Assembly: GCA_004524365.1 (NCBI GenBank)
Contig: SDNL01000005.1
Coordinates: 1-35,174 of the forward strand
Direction of reading: 5' to 3'
DNA from: Promethearchaeota archaeon
Lineage (GTDB): Archaea; Asgardarchaeota; Lokiarchaeia; Sigyniarchaeales; SOKP01
DNA length: 35,174 bases
In this document: piece by piece, positions 28,700 to 35,174 of the stretch
How positions within the stretch are numbered: position 1 is the stretch's first letter
How the letters are laid out: each line of letters opens with the position of its first letter
Position numbers and translations under genes: made by a program
The notes under the pieces: model-generated
Seen by the model: only the letters and a program-made list of their open reading frames with translations
What the model was told of the DNA's origin: nothing
Databases searched by the model: none

Positions 28700-30583
28700 A
28701 TGTCTTTCGAGAAAATAAGTGAGAAGAGAAAGGTTCAAAATTTGAGAAATTTTATCCAAAAAATTGAATCCCTAATCTCCGAAAAAAAATATGAACATGC
28801 GAGTAGATTAATATCTAAAATTAAGGAAAAAGAAGCTATTTTTCTTAAAGATTATGATAATCGAAAAAAGCATGGAGTATATTATACAGATTCAAAATTA
28901 ACCAAATTTATCATTCAAAAGACACTATTCAAATTCATTAACTATAAATTTTCCATAGATTTAGTTTCGTTAAAGGACTTAAGCAATTTAACTTTCGAAG
29001 AAAAGAATAATATAAAGGAAATTTTATTAAAAACATCAATTTGTGATCCTGCTTGTGGTTCTGGAAATTTCCTCACAAAAGTAGCTAAAATAGTTTTAAA
29101 TTTTATAAAAGAACTAAAAATAGAGCCCTTTCCAAAAGATATTAAAAACCTAATACTTAAAAACATCCATGGATTTGATATTAATCCGATAGCGGTCTCT
29201 TTAAGCAGAATAAAATTAATTAGATGGTTTATTGAAGAAAATCACGCTAATTTAAAGCATTATTACGAAATAAAAAAAATTCTTAATAAAAAAATTCAAA
29301 TAAAAAATAGTTTAATTGATGTAGATGCCGATAGGTTTGATATAATTATAGGGAATCCTCCTTACGGAAATATTCTAACGAAAAGCGAGAAAAGAATCCT
29401 AAAAAAAAAGAATATTTATTATAAAGACGCTTATTGTGCATTTCTACTGAGGTCTCTTGAAATTTGTAAGGGAATTGTGGGATTTTTGGTACCTAAAAGT
29501 TTTCTTTTAAGACAAAGTTATATAGATTTTCGGAATAAATTCTTATCGAGATCAAATTTATTAGAACTCTATAATATTGGATCTAATGAATTCAAACATG
29601 CGACAAATGAAGTCCAAATACTTATTTTTGGAAAAAAGGAAGGCGATAATGAGGATTTAAAAGTATATAATTTCCCGAATGAAGAAATAATAAACTATAG
29701 GAAACAAAACTTCGATGATTTAAGAGTATGTATTAATTCTAAATGCAACTGGAATAATTTAGCAAAGAGATTTTTTTTATACACTTATAAGGAAAAGTGT
29801 CCTATGTGTTCCTCCAATACTTTACCTTTAAATAGAATAAGAATTAAATGTAATCAAGAGATTTTTGATATTTTTACCCAAATTGAAAAATCAGGAGACT
29901 TAAACTACTTAAATATTAACAAATTTCCACAATTAATCAGAGGCGAGGAAGCTAACGGTTTAAAAAGAGTTAAAGAAGCTTTGAAAAAAAATAATGGTGG
30001 ATCGTGTTATTATTTAGATGCTAAGTATGATTTTCAGTATTTTTATTTTAATAAATCTCAGACATTTAACCTTGAATCAATTAGCGCAGATATATTAAAA
30101 GGTTCATCAAAAGAATATTATAAAGGACCAAAATTGCTTATTAAACATAATAACATTTATCCAGAAGCTTTATATACCGAAGAAAACACTTGTTTCACTT
30201 CTTCAATCTACTCATTATTGCATAAAAATCGAACTGAATTAAAGTATCTCTGTGCTCTTTTAAATTCTGCAGTCATTCACTTTTATTGTATTTTTGCAAT
30301 TAATAATCAAAATGACACAACGATCAATTTAAACCAATATATGATTCGTCATTTGCCTATTATTAGAATTAGTGATTCAAAAAAGGAGGAAATTGCCGAA
30401 TTAGTTGACCTATTAACTAAAGAATTTAAAAATTCTAATGGAGATTTAACAAAAGCCATAAAAGAAAAAACAATTATACTAAACGATATATTATTTAATA
30501 TATATAATATTGGAAACGATAAACAACGATATATGATTAAAGAAATAAAAAAGTACAATCCCTTTTTCAAAACAATTTTTTAA
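28700..30583 (+). CDS. Adenine-specific N6 DNA methyltransferase, Eco57I/TaqI-like class with C-terminal recognition-like domain
   Basis: KKHGVYYTD, ICDPACGSGNFL (motif I), DIIIGNPPYG (motif IV), Cys pairs INSKCNW...KCPMCSSN. Confidence 0.9.
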   Translation: MSFEKISEKRKVQNLRNFIQKIESLISEKKYEHASRLISKIKEKEAIFLKDYDNRKKHGVYYTDSKLTKFIIQKTLFKFINYKFSIDLVSLKDLSNLTFEEKNNIKEILLKTSICDPACGSGNFLTKVAKIVLNFIKELKIEPFPKDIKNLILKNIHGFDINPIAVSLSRIKLIRWFIEENHANLKHYYEIKKILNKKIQIKNSLIDVDADRFDIIIGNPPYGNILTKSEKRILKKKNIYYKDAYCAFLLRSLEICKGIVGFLVPKSFLLRQSYIDFRNKFLSRSNLLELYNIGSNEFKHATNEVQILIFGKKEGDNEDLKVYNFPNEEIINYRKQNFDDLRVCINSKCNWNNLAKRFFLYTYKEKCPMCSSNTLPLNRIRIKCNQEIFDIFTQIEKSGDLNYLNINKFPQLIRGEEANGLKRVKEALKKNNGGSCYYLDAKYDFQYFYFNKSQTFNLESISADILKGSSKEYYKGPKLLIKHNNIYPEALYTEENTCFTSSIYSLLHKNRTELKYLCALLNSAVIHFYCIFAINNQNDTTINLNQYMIRHLPIIRISDSKKEEIAELVDLLTKEFKNSNGDLTKAIKEKTIILNDILFNIYNIGNDKQRYMIKEIKKYNPFFKTIF

Positions 30584-30596
30584 GGAGTGAAGAAAA

Positions 30597-31127
30597 ATGA
30601 ATTATTCTATGTTTAAAAAATCCGAGTTTTTCGAATTCTTCAATTTAACTGAGAAAGGTTCTGCTGAATTAGATTCGGGGCTTAGAGAAGTTCATCTAAA
30701 AACAGGAGGTTTTCAAGAACATATAGATCTATTTATTTATCTTAACAAAAAAGAGGAAATTAAAAAAGGGAGACTTTTTTTAGATCGGGAATGGATAGGG
30801 GATATTAATTCGATAAATCCATTTGGGACAGATATTTCTAAAAGCTTTATTGATATCCTTTTTCCCAACTCACTTCTGCCCGATTTTAAAAAACATCTGA
30901 TTCATTATCTCTTTAATTTGAGAGGAAATAATCAGGTTTATATTCCATTACATAAGGCATTCCAAGAATTTGAAGATGCTGCACCAGAAACAATTCCCTT
31001 TTTGGATGTATATCGAGGAGAGAAAAAAAAGAGTACTAAATCAACAGAGAGCCTTATATTATCTATGGAAAACATCTTATCTGAAGATAAAGCTCGTTTA
31101 TTGATTGAAATTAATTTAAAAAACTAA
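30597..31127 (+). CDS. Uncharacterised partner protein in methyltransferase operon (candidate restriction/defence component)
   Basis: ATG 13 nt after methyltransferase stop with SD-like AAGGAGTGA; 176 aa. Confidence 0.7.
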   Translation: MNYSMFKKSEFFEFFNLTEKGSAELDSGLREVHLKTGGFQEHIDLFIYLNKKEEIKKGRLFLDREWIGDINSINPFGTDISKSFIDILFPNSLLPDFKKHLIHYLFNLRGNNQVYIPLHKAFQEFEDAAPETIPFLDVYRGEKKKSTKSTESLILSMENILSEDKARLLIEINLKN

Positions 31128-31152
31128 AAGTTTCAAAATATAGTTATTTATA

Positions 31153-32154
31153 TCAATCTAATGTAAAATAAAAGCCGCAATATTCATCCCCAGTTCCTAA
31201 AAAATTCTTACGTTCCAAATTTATGTTTGGATTAAATTTTTTCAATGCGGGTTCATAAAAAGGGATACACATCTTCTTACATATATCTTCGATCTTTTGA
31301 TGCCGCTCTGGATTACGTTGCATCGCTGCTTCGTAAGGACATTTTGTTATATGCATGATCGCCTCTTTAGGTTCATTTTTCTTAATTCCATATTCATATC
31401 CTTCACAACTCCAACAAAATGAAAGAACCTTAACTAAATCTTGTAGAGTGTCTCCTTCAATGTCTAAGTATCGTTTTACACGTCGAAATAATATTTTATA
31501 GAGTCTCTGCCAAACTTCAATATCAATTTTTAAAGCAGTGGACCAATCTGTCTTGTTTTCAACTTCTATAATCCACAAACCGTCCATTGTAAAAAAATTA
31601 TGCTTAAAATAGAATATTTTATCATCAATATTAGGATTAAAATCGAATAAATCTGGGGAAGGAATAAACTTCTTACCTTTAAAATAAAACTGAAAATCGC
31701 AATATTCATCTCCTAATCCATTAAATTTCTCTCGTTTTATCTCAATATGTTGATTAAATTCTTCAGCGATCTTTTTATAAAAAGGTATACACATATCTTT
31801 ACAAATAGCTTTTATTCTATTATGTCTTTCAGGGTTTCGTTGCATTGCAGCTTGATAAGGGCATAATCTAGCTATAAGAGTGCCATCCTTCCTAAGTTCA
31901 AAATTCCACCCCTCAATTTTCCAACGAAAGCATAAGATTTTAAAAAAACTTTCAATATTATTCTCTTTAAGATTTAAATATCGTTTAGTTCTGCGTAAAA
32001 TGATTTTAAGTAATCGTATCCATACCTTTAAATCAATATCTAACGCATCTTTGAACCCAATCTCCTTTTCCGTTTCAATCATCCAAAGTCCATCGAGTGT
32101 TTGGAAATGTCTCCCATAAAAGAAAAGCTCGTCCTTCTTAGATACCTCTTTCAT
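31153..32154 (-). CDS. Tandem-duplicated DUF6125-like Cys-containing protein
   Basis: Two homologous halves: F..LDGLWMIETE..IGFKDALDIDLKVWIRLLKIILRRTKRYLNL...CPYQAAMQRNPERH..I..ICKDMCIPFY...GLGDEYCDF and F.TMDGLWIIEVE...WSTALKIDIEVWQRLYKILFRRVKRYLDI...CPYEAAMQRNPERHQKIEDICKKMCIPFY...GTGDEYCGF. Confidence 0.8.
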   Translation of the reverse strand: MKEVSKKDELFFYGRHFQTLDGLWMIETEKEIGFKDALDIDLKVWIRLLKIILRRTKRYLNLKENNIESFFKILCFRWKIEGWNFELRKDGTLIARLCPYQAAMQRNPERHNRIKAICKDMCIPFYKKIAEEFNQHIEIKREKFNGLGDEYCDFQFYFKGKKFIPSPDLFDFNPNIDDKIFYFKHNFFTMDGLWIIEVENKTDWSTALKIDIEVWQRLYKILFRRVKRYLDIEGDTLQDLVKVLSFCWSCEGYEYGIKKNEPKEAIMHITKCPYEAAMQRNPERHQKIEDICKKMCIPFYEPALKKFNPNINLERKNFLGTGDEYCGFYFTLD

Positions 32155-32239
32155 TATAATTTACAAAAAATAGGTTTAAAATTAAACTTTTTGAAATATG
32201 ATAATAAAACTTTTATAATCATAAACATCATGGATAAAT

Positions 32240-33004
32240 ATGATTGAGAACTTTATTTTTGGAATCATCTTATCCTTTTTGGCGGGGCTTTCTACTGCCA
32301 TAGGAGGTATTATGGCTTTTGTTTTTAAGGATCCCGGACCAAAATTTCTTTCTGCTATAATGGGTTTTTCTGCTGGAGTAATGATCTTTATCAGTTTTGC
32401 CGAGTTGCTTCAAGAAGCCATAGCTGTGTATGAAATATTTGTTGGTTCCTTATTTTTCTTTCTTGGAATGGGGATTATGTTCATTATTGATGTTGCTATT
32501 TCACATAAATATCATTTTCAAGAGGATTATTTTAAAAAGGAATGTACTATTAATGATAGATTAACAAGGGCATCTATATTTGTGTTTTTGGGTGTTTTCA
32601 TTCATAATCTACCAGAAGGGTTAGCCACGATGGTCGGATCATTGGAAAATGTCGAATTAGGAATTATTTTAGCAATTGCTATTGCCCTTCATAATATTCC
32701 CGAAGGCATCGCGGTAGCAATTCCTACTTGTGCGTCCTTAGATGATGAGAAAAAGGGATTTTTCTGGGCATTTTTATCAGGGATGAGTGAGCCAATTGGA
32801 GCAATCGTATTCGGTTTAATATTTATTCCCTTTATTAACGAATATATCCTAGCAGCGCTACTTGCAGTCGTGGCAGGTATTATGGTGTATGTTAGTGTGG
32901 ATGAATTACTACCCGTTTCTCAATGTTTTGGAAATGAGAAGATGTCTATGATTGGATTAGTATCGGGAATGTTTATAATGGCATTAAGCTTGGCTTTCCT
33001 TTAA
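32240..33004 (+). CDS. ZIP family metal transporter (ZupT-like)
   Basis: HNLPEGLATMVGS and ALHNIPEGIAVAIP signature motifs; multi-TM. Confidence 0.94.
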   Translation: MIENFIFGIILSFLAGLSTAIGGIMAFVFKDPGPKFLSAIMGFSAGVMIFISFAELLQEAIAVYEIFVGSLFFFLGMGIMFIIDVAISHKYHFQEDYFKKECTINDRLTRASIFVFLGVFIHNLPEGLATMVGSLENVELGIILAIAIALHNIPEGIAVAIPTCASLDDEKKGFFWAFLSGMSEPIGAIVFGLIFIPFINEYILAALLAVVAGIMVYVSVDELLPVSQCFGNEKMSMIGLVSGMFIMALSLAFL

Positions 33005-33049
33005 AACCCTTTATTCTTTTTTTATATTCATAAATTAAATAAATAATCT

Positions 33050-33868
33050 TTAGCTTTCTTCCTTATCTTTAACAATTGTCCCTCCTGCCCTTCTTGTTGC
33101 TTTTTTCTTAAATTGTAATTGAAATCCAGGTGTATAATTCATATATTTCGGAATCGGATATCTCAATCCCGCCTTATGAGTTGCTTTCAAGCCTTTTATA
33201 ATTGTTTCAAGTTTAGTTTCTGGGAGGGAAAATAACACTTCATTATCTTCTGCACCACCCCATACTCTATCACCATTACCGAGAATGATTAATTGTGGTT
33301 CATTAGTTTGGAGTGGTTTAATCACCCCCTCATGGCATGATCCCATTCTTCCAGCGGCTGCAAAGTTCATCACACCCCCCTTCATATAGAGATAGCCTTG
33401 TATGAATCGCATTGCTTGAGCGGGATTACAATAAATTTGTATAATGTCTGGGATTATTTTTGTTCGTGTTAAAGGAGAAATTACAATACCGAAGTATTTT
33501 TCAGGAAGAAGATAAAGACAATCGTTTAGTTTCTTAGAGGTCTCCAAATCTTTCGAATAAAGTCCTACATTAAATTTATGTCCCCATTTAGCTGTTTCGT
33601 CTGATATATCATCCCATCTATATACCATTCTTGCCAATTTACATACTACATCCTCCTCAGTGATTGCGATCGTCCATCCATAGGAACGCGCCATTTTAAA
33701 ATTTTGACATACAAAGTTTTGTAAATTTAAGTCTTTTTTTGGTCTTTTAGCATTTTTAGGGATTTCTTCTTCACTCTTAATTAATTTTATAGCCAGTGGA
33801 AAGGATGTGGGTCTAATATATTCCTCAATTTCTTTTCCATAGTTTCTATACGGTTCTAAATCTTGCAT
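33050..33868 (-). CDS. DUF169 family protein
   Basis: PLAIKLIKSEEEIPKNAKRPKKDLNLQNFVCQNFKMARSYGWTIAITEEDVVCKLA; typical DUF169 N-terminus. Confidence 0.85.
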   Translation of the reverse strand: MQDLEPYRNYGKEIEEYIRPTSFPLAIKLIKSEEEIPKNAKRPKKDLNLQNFVCQNFKMARSYGWTIAITEEDVVCKLARMVYRWDDISDETAKWGHKFNVGLYSKDLETSKKLNDCLYLLPEKYFGIVISPLTRTKIIPDIIQIYCNPAQAMRFIQGYLYMKGGVMNFAAAGRMGSCHEGVIKPLQTNEPQLIILGNGDRVWGGAEDNEVLFSLPETKLETIIKGLKATHKAGLRYPIPKYMNYTPGFQLQFKKKATRRAGGTIVKDKEES

Positions 33869-34009
33869 AATTAATCTCTATATACAATTAGTATTTAACA
33901 AAAATAAGAATTAACAAATAAAAAAATTGCCTCTAGAGAATATTCAATTACTTTCCATTGCTCTAATTAAAATTTAAGAACAATAAGAAAAAAAAGAAAA
34001 AAATATAAT

Positions 34010-34192
34010 TTATTCACTTCGAACAAGGCTTTTAAGTTCTGTTTTTAAGAGATCCCTTATCGCAACTCGAATCGCCTCAGACCGATTGGGATAATAGTTG
34101 CTTTCTACTAATTCCTCAATTCCTTTGATATACTGCTCAGGAACATGACAAGTGATGAGTTTTATAGTTCGACACCCATTGTTTTTTAAAAT
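34010..34192 (-). CDS. Ribbon-helix-helix (CopG-like) DNA-binding protein; no canonical start, probable ATT
   Basis: Reverse-strand frame: (M)LKNNGCRTIKLITCHVPEQYIKGIEELVESNYYPNRSEAIRVAIRDLLKTELKSLVRSE*. VPEQYIKGIEELV...YPNRSEAIRVAIRDLL is the RHH pattern. Absent from ORF track. Confidence 0.82.
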   Translation of the reverse strand: MLKNNGCRTIKLITCHVPEQYIKGIEELVESNYYPNRSEAIRVAIRDLLKTELKSLVRSE

Positions 34193-34346
34193 ATTATTTT
34201 GTTAATTCTAGGGAGAGTATTTTGAAATATTAATTTATATAATACTAGAATAATACAAGCTATTGGTAATTTCAATATTGTATTAGCAGAGCTATTGATT
34301 AAACAAAAATCAATAATTTAAAATTATATCGAATTTTTGGTACAAT

Positions 34347-35009
34347 ATGAGTTTTTTGGATACATTTTACCAAAAGATTAATGGATGTTATTTTGCTTTT
34401 TTAGGTGCGGGTACTTCTTTATTAAGTATCTTTATTGCGTATATATTATTCATTCAAGTAGATCCCTCATTTACTATTTTTACCCATTTCATTAGCGATC
34501 TGGGTGATGGTCCAAATGGTTCCAATTTAGTCTTCAATATAGGCATTATTATTGGCTCCTTTATTTCTATCTTTTTCTATATATTTCTTACCAAGTTCTT
34601 AATAAATCATGATGGCAATACATTATTATCTGGGCTAGGATTAATATTTGGGATAGTCTCTTTTATAGGAGGGCTTTTAGTGGGGTCTTTTCCAAGTGCT
34701 ACTGCCCCCTTGGCTCATCGTGTTGGTGCCCTCATGTCGTTTGGTGGGTCTTTTTTCATTTCTATCTTTTATTCTCTTGCAGAATTAACTACTCCCAACT
34801 TTAATAAAAAAGTAGCAGTCTTAGGTTTCTTGATTGCCCCATTCCCGATTATGTTTCTTTTGACATACTTGTTTTTACATTTCCCAGGGATTAACAGTAC
34901 AATTCCGATTTTCATAGAATGGCTTTCTTACTTTACTAGAATGGCTTGGATTTTTACTCAGAGTATCTATATCTATAAATTACAATTAGAAAAGAAAAAC
35001 ATAAGCTAG
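34347..35009 (+). CDS. DUF998-like membrane protein
   Basis: FISDLGDGPNGSNLVFNIGIIIGS near N-terminus and six hydrophobic segments. Confidence 0.75.
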   Translation: MSFLDTFYQKINGCYFAFLGAGTSLLSIFIAYILFIQVDPSFTIFTHFISDLGDGPNGSNLVFNIGIIIGSFISIFFYIFLTKFLINHDGNTLLSGLGLIFGIVSFIGGLLVGSFPSATAPLAHRVGALMSFGGSFFISIFYSLAELTTPNFNKKVAVLGFLIAPFPIMFLLTYLFLHFPGINSTIPIFIEWLSYFTRMAWIFTQSIYIYKLQLEKKNIS

Positions 35010-35096
35010 GAATTTTTAGAAAGTAAATTAAGCCTTTAAATTTAGATAATAAAAGCAAAAATTAAAAATAAAAAAAATAATAATTAGATAGAAGGA

Positions 35097-35174
35097 TTAG
35101 AATTGATAAAAACCAATTAAATGGTTTTTCCACTTGCTCCAAGGTTTTAATTCTTCTCCTTCCTTTTTATTCAA
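35097..35174 (-). CDS. C-terminal end of a CDS cut by window edge
   Basis: Reverse frame LNKKEGEELKPWSKWKNHLIGFYQF* open to the edge. Confidence 0.35.
   Translation of the reverse strand: MNKKEGEELKPWSKWKNHLIGFYQF

Noticed and set aside
1-35174. CRISPR array or cas genes
   Set aside because: No regularly spaced direct repeats with unique spacers; the only tandem repeat is the coding 57-bp unit.

Overview
AT-rich archaeal chromosomal window that looks like an Asgard (Lokiarchaeia-like) lineage: Ras-like small GTPase, archaeal histone, longin-like protein, archaeal S13/S4/S11 genes, CofC and FrhB (F420 metabolism), DUF211, ThpR. The strongest signal is a two-gene selenoprotein operon that the ORF track breaks apart. 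A single hdrA reading frame (13796-15808) is interrupted by three in-frame TGA codons, each at a position that is Cys in HdrA. It is followed by a 1-nt-frame-shifted, overlapping vhuD/mvhD (15801-16229) with two more in-frame TGA codons at Cys positions. Just after the vhuD stop is a hairpin with the eukaryotic-type SECIS layout (ATGA / AA in apical loop / GA, kink-turn-like), 16227-16268. A second pattern is that four clearly coding frames (small GTPase, hotdog thioesterase, rps13, a ribbon-helix-helix protein) have no ATG/GTG/TTG that includes their conserved N-terminus, but each has an ATT (three of the four after an SD-like motif), suggesting AUU initiation. Other points: a human-ILVBL-like TPP enzyme cassette flanked by an intact FrhB gene and a 68-codon copy of its 3' end; an IS200/IS605-like right-end/omega-RNA-like relic that supplies the C-terminus of a neighbouring CDS; a candidate structured ncRNA at ~9250-9376; paired palindromic operators at 23847-23908; a 57-bp repeat protein; a methyltransferase plus unknown partner; a tandemly duplicated DUF6125-like protein. 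All calls come from reading sequence and remembered families; no searches were run.
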